From contig NZ_SLXD01000008.1 of assembly GCF_004340905.1 (NCBI RefSeq), positions 1-57,190 of the forward strand: DNA of 57,190 bases. The letters run 5' to 3'. This stretch comes from Rubrivivax gelatinosus (GTDB lineage: Bacteria > Pseudomonadota > Gammaproteobacteria > Burkholderiales > Burkholderiaceae_C). A model generated the notes under the pieces. The model saw only the letters and a program-made list of their open reading frames with translations. It had not been told where the DNA came from and did no database searches. Of this stretch, positions 7,004 to 16,191 are shown one piece after another. The stretch's first letter is position 1. Each line of letters begins with the position of its first letter. The position numbers were made by a program, and so were the translations under genes.

Positions 7004-8152
7004 TCAGCGCAGCGCCGGCGCGTCCAGCAGGCGCTCGATCTCCCAGGGCTCGGTGTAGCCCTGCACCGAGATGCGCACGAAGGTCCGGCCGGCGTGGGTC
7101 GTCACCGGCACCTCGATGCCGCTTTCGTCGAACAGGCGCCGGCGCAGCGCTTCCGGGTCCTGCGGCGGCACGGGAATCGCGACCATCTGCGCCCAGTCGC
7201 CGTCGGCGGCCATCGGCGCCAGGCCGTGGCGGCGTGTCAGCGCCTCGAGCGCCTCGCGCGCCAGCGCGTGGCAGCGCTCACGCACCGCGGGCCAGTCGTG
7301 GCGGCGCTGGAAGTCGATCGCCGCCGGCACCGCCAGCCAGGCCGACAGGTCGCGCGTGCCCTGCCACTGCAGGCGGCGCTCGAACAGCGTGCGGCCCAGG
7401 TAGGCGTCGAAGCCGGCATGGCCGCCGGTGCCTTCGGCATAACCCCAGCTGATGACCGGCGCGTCGAGCCGCGCGTGGTGTTCGGGCCGGGCGTGCAGGA
7501 AGCCGCTGCCCTTGGGCGCACACAGCCACTTGTGGCAGTTGCCGACGTAGAAGTCGGCGCCAATGGCGTCCAGGTCCAGCGTGATCTGGCCCGGCGCGTG
7601 CGCGCCGTCGATCAGCGTCGGGATGCCGCGTTCGCGTGCGGCGCGGCACAGCTCGGCCACCGGCAGCGTCAGCGCCGTCGTCGAGGTGATGTGGCTGGCG
7701 TAGATCAGCCGCGTGCGCGGCGTCACCGCGGCCATCAGGCGGTCGACGAAACGCTCGCGCTCGAAGGGCAGGGGGATTTCAACGCGCCGGTAGTGAGCAC
7801 CGTGCGCGGCGCAGGCCTGCTGCCAGGCGGCGTCGCAGGCACCGTATTCCAGGTCGGTGGACAGCACCTCGTCGCCCGGCGCCAGCCCGAAGGACCGGGT
7901 GACGACGTTGACGCCGGTGGTCGCGTTGGGCACGAAGACCAGGTGCTCCGGGTTGGCACCCACTTCGCCGGCGAGCACCGTGCGCGCGTGATGCAGCCGC
8001 TCGGCCGAGCGCCGGCCGAGGAACTCGACCGGGTTGCGCTCCATGTCCAGCTGCCAGCGCTGCTGCTCGGCCAGCACCTCGCGTGGGCAGGCGCCGAAGG
8101 AGCCGTGGTTCAGGAAGACGAGGCCGGGGTCGAGCAGGAAGAGGTCGCGCAT
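7004..8152 (-). CDS. PLP-dependent aminotransferase class V (isopenicillin N epimerase-like)
   Basis: A 382-residue fold-type I PLP enzyme. The N-terminus LDPGLVFLNHGSFGACPREV is the hallmark of the isopenicillin N epimerase/class V subgroup. NATTGVNVV (about 75-83) contacts the cofactor phosphate, DGAHAPG (about 186-192) holds the PLP-ring Asp, and the Schiff-base lysine is in GNCHKWLCAPKGS (about 208-220). The R-rich C-terminal domain ends normally. It may be a desulfurase, lyase or epimerase; sequence alone does not decide. Its first 43 bp overlap the end of the DUF2917 gene on the same strand, so it is the second gene of a two-gene unit. Confidence 0.85.
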   Translation of the reverse strand: MRDLFLLDPGLVFLNHGSFGACPREVLAEQQRWQLDMERNPVEFLGRRSAERLHHARTVLAGEVGANPEHLVFVPNATTGVNVVTRSFGLAPGDEVLSTDLEYGACDAAWQQACAAHGAHYRRVEIPLPFERERFVDRLMAAVTPRTRLIYASHITSTTALTLPVAELCRAARERGIPTLIDGAHAPGQITLDLDAIGADFYVGNCHKWLCAPKGSGFLHARPEHHARLDAPVISWGYAEGTGGHAGFDAYLGRTLFERRLQWQGTRDLSAWLAVPAAIDFQRRHDWPAVRERCHALAREALEALTRRHGLAPMAADGDWAQMVAIPVPPQDPEALRRRLFDESGIEVPVTTHAGRTFVRISVQGYTEPWEIERLLDAPALR

Positions 8153-8454
8153 CGGGCCAGTCTAGAGCCGGCCAGGGCGGGCCGGGCCGGCCACCAGCGG
8201 CGCCAGGCCGGCAGCGGCCGCTGCAGCAGCAAGGTCGCCGCCGTCAGCGCCTGGGCCTGCCAGGTGCCGGAGTCGTCGGCGAACAAGGCCTGGCCTTCGT
8301 CCCAGTGCTGCGACGGCCGGTGCTGCGTGCCGGCCAGCTCCGCGGCCGGCGCCCAGACCTGCAGGCGGCCGCGCGCCAGCTGCAGCGTGTCGCCGCGGCG
8401 CAGCGCCAGGGCCAGTGTCTGGCCGGCGGCCAGTTCGATCGTGCGGGTGTCCAT
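8110..8454 (-). CDS. DUF2917 domain protein
   Basis: From ATG 8454 the frame encodes 114 residues starting MDTRTIELAAGQTLALALRR, then LQLARGRLQVWAP, the conserved pattern of the DUF2917 family (a small cupin-like beta fold). No function is established for the family. Its last 14 codons overlap the start of the class V aminotransferase gene, a longer overlap than usual; the true end may be functionally unimportant. It is divergent from the MocR-type regulator at 8611, a setting that suggests shared control of this unit. Confidence 0.65.
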   Translation of the reverse strand: MDTRTIELAAGQTLALALRRGDTLQLARGRLQVWAPAAELAGTQHRPSQHWDEGQALFADDSGTWQAQALTAATLLLQRPLPAWRRWWPARPALAGSRLARCATSSCSTPASSS

Positions 8455-8538
8455 GGCGGCCACTGTGCGGCGCGGCGTCTGGCGGCGGCAGCCACAGCGG
8501 CGCACGCTGCGTGGCACAACAGCGGCGGCGGCGGGCAA

Positions 8539-8580
8539 CTGTTTCGGTGTCCGGCCCGGGTCTCTGTATCTGTTTTGGTG
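8539..8580 (+). promoter_or_regulatory. direct repeat CTGTTT(C/T)GGTG, candidate MocR operator
   Basis: CTGTTTCGGTG (8539-8549) and CTGTTTTGGTG (8570-8580) differ at one base and begin exactly 31 bp apart, about three helical turns. They lie between divergent genes, 31 bp before the mocR-type start. MocR/PdxR regulators are known to bind direct repeats in such divergent promoters, so autoregulation and control of the DUF2917-aminotransferase unit is a reasonable inference. Confidence 0.5.
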
Positions 8581-8610
8581 GCGGAGCGCGCGGCATAGTG
8601 CTCGTTGCCC

Positions 8611-10020
8611 ATGAGCACGCTGTACCACCGCATCGCCGAGCATTACCGCGGCGCCATCCAGGCCGGGGCCTTGCGCAGCGGCGACCGTTTCCCGTCGGTG
8701 CGCGAGCTGATGCGCCGCCACGAGGTCAGCCTGTCGACCGCGCTGCAGGCCTGCCGCCGGCTGGAAGACGACGGCCTGCTCGAGGCGCGCGCACGTTCGG
8801 GCTATTTCGTGCGCCACCCGCGCCGTGCGGCGCTGCCACCGGCCTCCGAAGCCGCGCCGCGCGCGATCGACGCCGCCGCCTACGTCGGCATCTCCGAGCA
8901 CATCTCCGGCATCCTGGCGCGCGGCCAGCGCCATGCCGTCGAGCTGAACCTGGCGCTGGCCGTCGCGCCGCCGGCGATGTATCCGGCCGAAGCGCTGGCG
9001 CGTGCGATGCAGCGCCGGCTGCGCCTGGCGCCGCAGGTGCTGACGACGATGACGCGCCGCCACGGCCACCCGCTGCTGCGGGCGGCGCTGGCGCGGCGCG
9101 CGCTGGAGCGCGGCGTCGCCGCGGCGCCCGAGCAGATCGTCGTCACGCAAGGCTGCACCGAGGCGATGAACCTCGCGCTGCGCGCCGTCACCCAGCCGGG
9201 CGACACGGTGGCCGTCGAGTCGCCCACCTTCTACGGCCTGCTGCAGATCGTCGAGGCGCTGGGCCTGCGTGCGATCGAGCTGCCGACCAGCCCGAAGACC
9301 GGGCTGTCGCTGGAAGCGCTGGCCTTCGCGCTGGACCAGGGCACGGCGATCCGCGCCGTCGTCGTGCAGCCGACGCTGCACAACCCGCTGGGCTGCACGA
9401 TGCCCGACGAGCGCAAGGCCGAGCTGGTGGCGCTGTGCGCGGCGCGCGGCGTGGCGCTGATCGAGGACGACATCTACGGCGAGATGACGGCCCAGCCGGC
9501 GCGGCCGCTCAAAGCCTGGGACCAGGACGGCGGCGTCATCCACTGCAATTCGCTGAACAAGCTGCTGGCGCCGGGCCTGCGCCTGGGCTGGATGCTGGCC
9601 GGGCGCTGGCAGGCGCGCGTGGAGATGCTCAAGTACACGCAGAGCCGCTTCCCCGAGGAGCTGCCGCAGTCGGTGGTCGCCGAATACGTCGACAGCCCGG
9701 CCTACGACCGCCACCGCCGCCGGCTGGCCGAGCAGCTGCGGGTGCACCGCGACGCCTACGCCGACCTCGTGGCGGCGCACTTCCCGCCGGGCACACGCGT
9801 GACGCTGCCCGACGGCGGCCTGCTGCTGTGGCTGCAGCTGCCCGACGGCGCCAGCGGCGACGCGTTGTTCGCCGCGGCGCTGGAGCGCGGCATCAAGATC
9901 GCGCCGGGCTCGATGTTCAGCACCGGCGCGCGTTTCGACGGCTACGTGCGCCTGGGGGTCGGCCGCCCGCCCGACGAGCAACTGGCCGCGGCGCTGCGCA
10001 CGCTGGGCACGCTCGTCTGA
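8611..10020 (+). CDS. MocR-family transcriptional regulator (GntR HTH plus aminotransferase-like domain)
   Basis: A 469-residue protein. Residues 1-75 form a GntR-type winged helix (GALRSGDRFPSVRELMRRHE, then ALQACRRLEDDGLLEARARS). Residues about 110-465 form a fold-type I aminotransferase domain with the PLP lysine in NSLNKLLAPGLRLGW and the Asp/Tyr region IEDDIYGE. MocR regulators use this domain to sense PLP or an amino compound and bind divergent promoters. ATG 8611 is preferred over an in-frame TTG at 8605. The divergent DUF2917/aminotransferase pair is the likely target. Confidence 0.9.
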   Translation: MSTLYHRIAEHYRGAIQAGALRSGDRFPSVRELMRRHEVSLSTALQACRRLEDDGLLEARARSGYFVRHPRRAALPPASEAAPRAIDAAAYVGISEHISGILARGQRHAVELNLALAVAPPAMYPAEALARAMQRRLRLAPQVLTTMTRRHGHPLLRAALARRALERGVAAAPEQIVVTQGCTEAMNLALRAVTQPGDTVAVESPTFYGLLQIVEALGLRAIELPTSPKTGLSLEALAFALDQGTAIRAVVVQPTLHNPLGCTMPDERKAELVALCAARGVALIEDDIYGEMTAQPARPLKAWDQDGGVIHCNSLNKLLAPGLRLGWMLAGRWQARVEMLKYTQSRFPEELPQSVVAEYVDSPAYDRHRRRLAEQLRVHRDAYADLVAAHFPPGTRVTLPDGGLLLWLQLPDGASGDALFAAALERGIKIAPGSMFSTGARFDGYVRLGVGRPPDEQLAAALRTLGTLV

Positions 10021-10102
10021 GCGCCGGACGGGCGCCCCGAATCTAGGGTTCGGCCTCCAGTGCTGCGGTGCACAATGGTGCGTCCTCCCACGGAGCGCTC
10101 GG

Positions 10103-10894
10103 ATGCGGCACGTCGTCTTCAACCAGAAAGGCGGGGTCGGGAAGTCGACCATCGCCAGCAACCTGGCCGCGATCGCGGCCGCCAAGGGGCGGCGCGTGCT
10201 GCTCGTCGACCTGGACACGCAGGCCAACTCGACGCACTACCTGCTCGGCGAGGCCGCCGTCGACCCGCGCCCGGGCGCGGCCGAGTTCTTCGAGTCGACG
10301 CTGAAGTTCAGCGTGCGCCCCACGGCCACCGCCGACTTCGTCACCGCCACGCCCTGGGAGCGCCTGGACCTGATGCCCGCCAGCGCCGCGCTCGAGGAGC
10401 TGCACGCCAAGCTGGAGAGCCGCTACAAGATCTTCAAGCTGCGCGACGCGCTGGCCGAGTTGGCCGGTACGTACGACGAGATCTGGATCGACACGCCGCC
10501 GGCGCTGAACTTCTACACGCGCTCGGCGCTGATCGCCGCCGACGGCTGCCTGATCCCGTTCGACTGCGACGAGTTCTCGCGCCGCGCGCTCTACGGCCTG
10601 CTGGAGGCGGTGGAGGAGATCCGCGCCGACCACAACGACAAGCTCGCCGTCGAGGGCATCGTCGTCAACCAGTTCCAGCCGCGCGCCAGCCTGCCGCGGC
10701 GCACGGTGCAGGAACTCGTGGACGAGGGCCTGCCGGTGCTGGAGCCCTACCTGGGCGCCAGCGTGCGCGTGAAGGAGTCGCACGAACTCGCGCGCCCGAT
10801 GATCCACCTGGACCCTGGGCACAAGCTGACGCAGCAGTTCGTCGCGCTCTACGAGGCGATCGCCAAGCCTAGAAAGCGCTCAGCGAAGCGTTGA
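10103..10894 (+). CDS. ParA family ATPase, orphan
   Basis: A 263-residue ParA/MinD-type ATPase. The deviant Walker A is FNQKGGVGKSTIASNLA (residues 6-22), Walker A' LLVDLDTQANST (about 34-45) and Walker B IWIDTPPALNFYT (about 127-139). No ParB gene is next to it and this is not a replication-origin setting, so it is probably an orphan that positions some other cargo or machinery on the nucleoid or membrane. The C-terminus is basic (KPRKRSAKR). Its last 26 bp overlap the 3' end of the convergent HDOD gene. Start chosen at ATG 10103, which begins directly at the first beta strand. Confidence 0.85.
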   Translation: MRHVVFNQKGGVGKSTIASNLAAIAAAKGRRVLLVDLDTQANSTHYLLGEAAVDPRPGAAEFFESTLKFSVRPTATADFVTATPWERLDLMPASAALEELHAKLESRYKIFKLRDALAELAGTYDEIWIDTPPALNFYTRSALIAADGCLIPFDCDEFSRRALYGLLEAVEEIRADHNDKLAVEGIVVNQFQPRASLPRRTVQELVDEGLPVLEPYLGASVRVKESHELARPMIHLDPGHKLTQQFVALYEAIAKPRKRSAKR

Positions 10895-11765
10895 GTTCCT
10901 CGCCCCACTGGGCGATCTCGCCTTCGTCGACCTGCAGCCAGGCCAGCGCCGCGGCCGAGTGGTCGGTCCAGTCGCGCTCGGCCAGCTGGGCTTCCTGGCG
11001 GCGCACCAGGTGCTCGGCGACGAGGCCGGCGGCCATCAGCGTCTGCACCTCGGGCTCGGTGTCCTCGCCGCCCAGCGAGTCCAGGTCGTGGTGCAGCCGG
11101 ATCGCGGCCATCACCTCGGGCGCCAGGCGCCAGACCCGCGCCACCAGCGCGCCGACGACGGCGTGGTCGGTGCGGTGGTTGGCGTTCTCGGTGGCGACGT
11201 AGCTGCGGTCGATGCGCGCCGCGGCCTCGACCATCGTCGAGCCGTAGCCCTTCACGCTCTGCAGCAGCACCGGCATGCCGACGTGGCAGAACAGGCCGTA
11301 GGTGTGCGCGACGTCGGGCGACAGGCCGACGAGCTGGCGGGCGATGAAGGTCATCGCGATCGCACGCTGCGCCGAGCGTTCCCAGAAGCGGCGCAGGTGG
11401 CGGTTGTCGGCGACGATGGCGTTGCGCACCAGGAAGCCGGTCATGATCGCCGCGGTCTGCTTCAGGCCCAGGCGGTTCATCGCCTGGCCGACGGTCTGCA
11501 CCGGCTGGCCCACCGCGTACAGCGGGCCGTTGGCGTTGCGGATCAGCGTCGCCGACATCGCGACGTCGCTGGCGGCGATGCGCGCGACCTCGTTGAGATC
11601 GGGCTCGGGCAGCAGCATCACCGCCTGCAGCCGCGCCAGCAGCGCCGGGCACGGCGGCACGACGATGTGCTGCAGCGCGCCGCGCGTGCGGGCGTGATCG
11701 ATTTCACGGGTGATCGCGGCAGTTCGCGAGGTCTCGGCGGGCAGCTTGGCGGCAATGGCGGTCAT
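10869..11765 (-). CDS. HDOD domain protein
   Basis: A 298-residue protein in which residues about 40-230 match the HDOD domain (a degenerate HD-type fold): PPCPALLARLQAVMLLPEPD, then AARIAASDVAMSATLIRNAN and GLKQTAAIMTGFL. HDOD proteins act in signalling, often with c-di-GMP or chemotaxis-type networks, but have no enzymatic activity of their own that is settled. No GGDEF, EAL or receiver domain is attached here. It is convergent with the orphan parA and shares 26 bp with its 3' end, so their transcripts are antisense at the tips. Function in this organism is unknown. Confidence 0.8.
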   Translation of the reverse strand: MTAIAAKLPAETSRTAAITREIDHARTRGALQHIVVPPCPALLARLQAVMLLPEPDLNEVARIAASDVAMSATLIRNANGPLYAVGQPVQTVGQAMNRLGLKQTAAIMTGFLVRNAIVADNRHLRRFWERSAQRAIAMTFIARQLVGLSPDVAHTYGLFCHVGMPVLLQSVKGYGSTMVEAAARIDRSYVATENANHRTDHAVVGALVARVWRLAPEVMAAIRLHHDLDSLGGEDTEPEVQTLMAAGLVAEHLVRRQEAQLAERDWTDHSAAALAWLQVDEGEIAQWGEELNASLSAF

Positions 11766-11970
11766 GGCGGGTCGGGCGCGTCCAGACGTCTTATCGGCCG
11801 CGCGGCGGCGGACTGAAGCGCCGCGCGGCCGGCGGCTTGTGCTGCGTCAGTCATCTTCCGACAGCGATCGCCGTCTCCGTCCGACGCCGCGCATGGCGCC
11901 TCACCGAAGGCGGCCGCGGCCGCGGCCGACTACCTTTCAGATCATCGAAGACGCCATCAGGGGTCGTGAA

Positions 11971-12186
11971 ATGAGCACTTTTGCCGACGTCGCCGCTTCC
12001 GGCCGCTTCCAGCTGCGTTTCCAGTCGCTGTTCCAGCAGGGCCGTGCGCTGGCCTTCCCCTGTGACGCCCAGGGCCACGTGCCGATGGACGACCTGAGCG
12101 AACGTGCACGCTGCAACTACCTGTACGCCCGCGCCGTCGTCGGCCGCGAGTTCGCCACGCCTTCGGTGGTGCGCGAACTCGGCTGA
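11971..12186 (+). CDS. small conserved-looking hypothetical protein
   Basis: A 71-residue frame from ATG 11971 starting [20 protein letters not shown] and ending [11 protein letters not shown]. Codon use matches neighbouring chromosomal genes, with a GGGG stretch about 8 bp before the start as possible ribosome binding site. There is no signal peptide or membrane segment. I do not recognise the family. It lies divergent from the HDOD gene and upstream of the DUF808 gene. Confidence 0.55.
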   Translation: MSTFADVAASGRFQLRFQSLFQQGRALAFPCDAQGHVPMDDLSERARCNYLYARAVVGREFATPSVVRELG

Positions 12187-12254
12187 GCCCGGCTCATCGC
12201 CCGGCCGCGGGGTGGCGGCCAACGCGTCGCGGCTTCGCGGCGAGAATGCGCGCC

Positions 12255-13178
<924 letters not shown>

Positions 13179-13191
13179 ACGACCGGATGTC

Positions 13192-13632
13192 TTACTTGCG
13201 GATGCCCAGCAGTTCGACCTCGAACTGCAGCGTCGCGTTCGGCGGGATCACGCCGCCGGCACCGCGCTCGCCGTAGGCGATGGCGCTGGGGCAGGTCAGC
13301 CTGGCCTTGCCGCCGGCCTTCATCTTCTGCACGCCTTCGGTCCAGCAGGGGATCACGCGGTTCAGCGGGAACTCGATCGGCTCGCCGCGGCGGTAGGAGC
13401 TGTCGAACTCCTTGCCGTCGGGGAAGGTGCCGCGGTAGTGCACGCGCACCGTGTCGCTGGCCGTCGGGCTGGCGCCGTTGCCGTCCTTCAGCGAGCGGTA
13501 GATCAGGCCGCTGGCGGTGACGACGGCGCCGGGTTCGGCGGCGGCGGCCTTCAGCGGGTCGGCCGGCGCGGCGGCGAAGGCGGGAGCGGCGGCGGCCACG
13601 ACGGCGGCCAGGCACAGGCGGTGCAGGGACAA
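13192..13632 (-). CDS. FKBP-type peptidyl-prolyl cis-trans isomerase, periplasmic
   Basis: A 146-residue protein with an N-terminal signal peptide (LHRLCLAAVVAAAAPAFA, then the mature part) and one FKBP domain. The domain is marked by VRVHYRGTFPDGKEFDSSY, NRVIPCWTEGVQKMKAGGKA and IAYGERGAGGVIPPNATLQF, all typical. It should catalyse proline isomerisation in periplasmic proteins. The start is set at TTG 13632: a GGAG lies 7 bp before it and it begins directly at the signal peptide, while the longer in-frame ATG at 13722 would run back through the upstream gene. It follows the DUF3016 gene by 16 bp, so both are likely one operon. Confidence 0.85.
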   Translation of the reverse strand: MSLHRLCLAAVVAAAAPAFAAAPADPLKAAAAEPGAVVTASGLIYRSLKDGNGASPTASDTVRVHYRGTFPDGKEFDSSYRRGEPIEFPLNRVIPCWTEGVQKMKAGGKARLTCPSAIAYGERGAGGVIPPNATLQFEVELLGIRK

Positions 13633-13648
13633 GAGGTTTCTCCGGGGG

Positions 13649-14143
13649 TCAGGGGGTGAGGAATCGTTCCTCGAACCAGTGTTCGAGCATGCGGCGCTCG
13701 TAGGCCAGTGGCTCGTCGGCACGGCTGCCGAGGATGCGGGTCTGCAGGTAGCTCATGTCGGACACGGTTTCCTCGCCGTGCTGCACGGTGCCGCCGACGT
13801 CCAGGTTGTAGCGCAGCTTGATGCGCGGCCAGTCGGCGCCGCCGGTCAGCACACGCGTGTCGTGCACGCTGCCGATCGGTACGCGTCCGGCGAGGTCGAC
13901 GTCGAGCACCTCGATATCCAGCGTCTGGCCGTCGGGCAGGCGCCGGGCCAGGTCCTGGAAGATCGCGGCGAGGCGGTCGGTGTTGCGCTCGCGTTCGACC
14001 TGGCCGAAGCCGGCGTCGGTGTAGCGCTCGGGCTGAACGAAGCTCACCCGGACGATGCCGGCGGCCTGCGCCGGACCGGCCAGCGCCATCAGCGCCAGCG
14101 CGGCCGCCAGCGCCGCGCGACGCAACGGGAAGGACTGCGACAT
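13649..14143 (-). CDS. DUF3016 domain protein, exported
   Basis: A 164-residue protein with a clear signal peptide (LRRAALAAALALMALAGPAQA) and a mature part VRVSFVQPERYTDAG, typical of the DUF3016 family, ending LEHWFEERFLTP. No function is known for the family; a periplasmic location is inferred. It is the first gene of a pair with the FKBP isomerase, which suggests a protein-folding or envelope context but does not prove one. Confidence 0.8.
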   Translation of the reverse strand: MSQSFPLRRAALAAALALMALAGPAQAAGIVRVSFVQPERYTDAGFGQVERERNTDRLAAIFQDLARRLPDGQTLDIEVLDVDLAGRVPIGSVHDTRVLTGGADWPRIKLRYNLDVGGTVQHGEETVSDMSYLQTRILGSRADEPLAYERRMLEHWFEERFLTP

Positions 14144-14235
14144 GGGGCCTCCACGGAAAGAGGGGAACGCACCCAATCTGGCACGGAACGCCGCCGGGCA
14201 CCAGCACCGGCGACGAAACATTACCTGCCGCAACC

Positions 14236-16020
14236 TTACTTCGTGCGGCTGTCCCGCAGCGTGGTGATGCGGTTGAACACCGGCGCGTCGGCGCGGTGCA
14301 GCACGCGGTCGGCGACGAAGTAGCCGTGGCGCTCGAACTGCAGCCGCGTCTCGGCCGCAACCGACGCCAGCGAAGGCTCCAGCCAGGCCTGCACGACCCG
14401 CTTGCTGTCGGGGTTGAGCACCTCGCGGAAGTCGCGCCCGGCGGCGTCGGGCTGGGCTTCGGTGAACAGGCGGTCGTAGAGGTTCACCGTGGCGGCGACG
14501 GCATCCTGCCGGCCGACCCAGGTGATCGTGCCCTTGACCTTGATCGCGTCGGCGCCCGGCGTGCCGCTCTTGGTGTCGGGCACGACCTTGGCGAGCACCG
14601 CGGTGACCTGGCCGTCGGCGTCCTTCTCGCAGCCCGTGCACTCGACGACGACGCCGTACTTCAGCCGCACCTTGTTGCCCGGGAACAGGCGGAAGAAGCC
14701 CTTGGGCGGTGTCTCGGCGAAGTCCTCGCGCTCGATCCAGACCTCGGGGCCGAGGCCGAAGCGGCGTTCGCCGAGCTCGGGGTGGTGCGGGTGCGCCGGC
14801 GCGTGGCAGGGCTCGACGTGGCCGGCGCCGAAGACCTCGTCCCAGTTGACGAGCTTCAGCGGCAGCGGGTCGAGCACGACCATCGCACGCGCGGCCTTGC
14901 CTTCCAGGTCCTCGCGCAGGCAGCCTTCGAGCACCGAGTAGTCGAGCCAGATGTTGGTCTTGCTCGCGCCCGAGCCGTCGGCCATCGCGCGGATCGCCTC
15001 CGGCGTGTAGCCGCGGCGGCGCATGCCGAAGATCGTCGGCATGCGCGGGTCGTCCCAGCCTTCGACGATCTTCTCGTCGACCAGCGCCTTGAGCTTGCGC
15101 TTGCTGGTGATGACGTAGCTGAGGTTGAGCCGGCCGAACTCGTGCTGGCGCGGCGTCGGGCGTGCGAGCAGGCCGAGCGTGGCCAGCTGGTCCAGCAGCC
15201 AGTCGTAGAACGGGCGCTGGTCCTCGAACTCCAGCGTGCAGATGCTGTGGGTGATGTTCTCCAGCGCGTCCTCGATCGGGTGCGCGAAGGTGTACATCGG
15301 GTACAGGCACCACTTGTCGCCGGTGTTGTGGTGCGTGGCGTGCTTGATGCGGTAGAGCGTCGGGTCGCGCAGGTTGATGTTCGGCGACGCCATGTCGATC
15401 TTGGCGCGCAGCACCATCGCGCCGTCGGCGTGTTTCCCGTCGCGCATCTCGCGAAAACGCGTCAGGTTCTCGGCCGGCGTGCGGCTGCGGAAGGGGCTGG
15501 CCGTGCCCGGCGTCGTGAAGTCGCCGCGGTGGGCGCGCATCTGCTCGGCGCTCTGCTCGTCGACGTAGGCCAGGCCGGCTTCGATCAGCGCCTCGGCGGC
15601 GCGGTACATGAAGTCGAAGTAGTCGCTCGCCCAGTAGAGGTGGCGCGTGCCGTTGGCTTCCCAGTCGAAGCCCAGCCAGTGCACGGCTTCGATGATGGCG
15701 TCGACGTATTCCTGCTCTTCCTTCTCGGGGTTGGTGTCGTCGAAACGCAGGTGGCAGACGCCGCCGTAGTCGCGCGCCAGGCCGAAGTTCAGGCAGATGC
15801 TCTTGGCGTGGCCGACGTGCAGATAGCCGTTGGGCTCGGGCGGGAAGCGGGTGCGGATCTTCGCCGGGTCGGGCACGCCCGCGCCGTGGTGCGCGCCGTC
15901 GCCCGGGCCGCCGCCCCAGTGGCGCTGGCTCCAGGTGCCGGCCTCGAGGTCGCGCTCGATGATGCCGCGCAGGAAGTTGCTCGGCTTGGGGGCGTCGGGG
16001 GAAGTCGGTTCGTGGGCCAT
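14236..16020 (-). CDS. glnS: glutaminyl-tRNA synthetase
   Basis: A 594-residue class I aminoacyl-tRNA synthetase that charges tRNA-Gln with glutamine. The HIGH-type motif is in FPPEPNGYLHVGHAKS (about 58-73), and DDTNPEKEEQEYVDAI follows as in all GlnRS/GluRS. The KMSKS counterpart is SYVITSKRKL. The C-terminal beta-barrel anticodon domain is complete (EDFAETPPKGFFRLFPGN, LYDRLFTEAQPDAAGRDF). Length is slightly above the E. coli enzyme because of a GGGPGDGAHHGAG insert near residue 36. ATG 16020 gives the family N-terminus. It is divergent from the chorismatase gene. Confidence 0.97.
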   Translation of the reverse strand: MAHEPTSPDAPKPSNFLRGIIERDLEAGTWSQRHWGGGPGDGAHHGAGVPDPAKIRTRFPPEPNGYLHVGHAKSICLNFGLARDYGGVCHLRFDDTNPEKEEQEYVDAIIEAVHWLGFDWEANGTRHLYWASDYFDFMYRAAEALIEAGLAYVDEQSAEQMRAHRGDFTTPGTASPFRSRTPAENLTRFREMRDGKHADGAMVLRAKIDMASPNINLRDPTLYRIKHATHHNTGDKWCLYPMYTFAHPIEDALENITHSICTLEFEDQRPFYDWLLDQLATLGLLARPTPRQHEFGRLNLSYVITSKRKLKALVDEKIVEGWDDPRMPTIFGMRRRGYTPEAIRAMADGSGASKTNIWLDYSVLEGCLREDLEGKAARAMVVLDPLPLKLVNWDEVFGAGHVEPCHAPAHPHHPELGERRFGLGPEVWIEREDFAETPPKGFFRLFPGNKVRLKYGVVVECTGCEKDADGQVTAVLAKVVPDTKSGTPGADAIKVKGTITWVGRQDAVAATVNLYDRLFTEAQPDAAGRDFREVLNPDSKRVVQAWLEPSLASVAAETRLQFERHGYFVADRVLHRADAPVFNRITTLRDSRTK

Positions 16021-16191
16021 GCGGCGGTGTCGGGAGAGCTGCGGAGAAGAGGCCGCGGGCGCTGCCGCGGCCAACGGGCCATTCTATCGACGGCCTTTCG
16101 CCCGGGCCGGTGCCCGTCGGCGGCCCGCTTTGGAATAATCGGCCGGCCTTTCCCTCCTGCCGCGGCGTCCGCCGCCCGCGCCCCCGACCCG

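Noticed and set aside
8110..10227. A 705-codon minus-strand frame across the mocR gene
   Set aside because: Only its last 115 codons (DUF2917) look like protein; the rest is antisense to the well-supported MocR regulator.
14296..16191. Plus-strand upstream extension of the chorismatase frame
   Set aside because: It runs antisense through glnS and has no family match; the chorismatase begins at ATG 16192.
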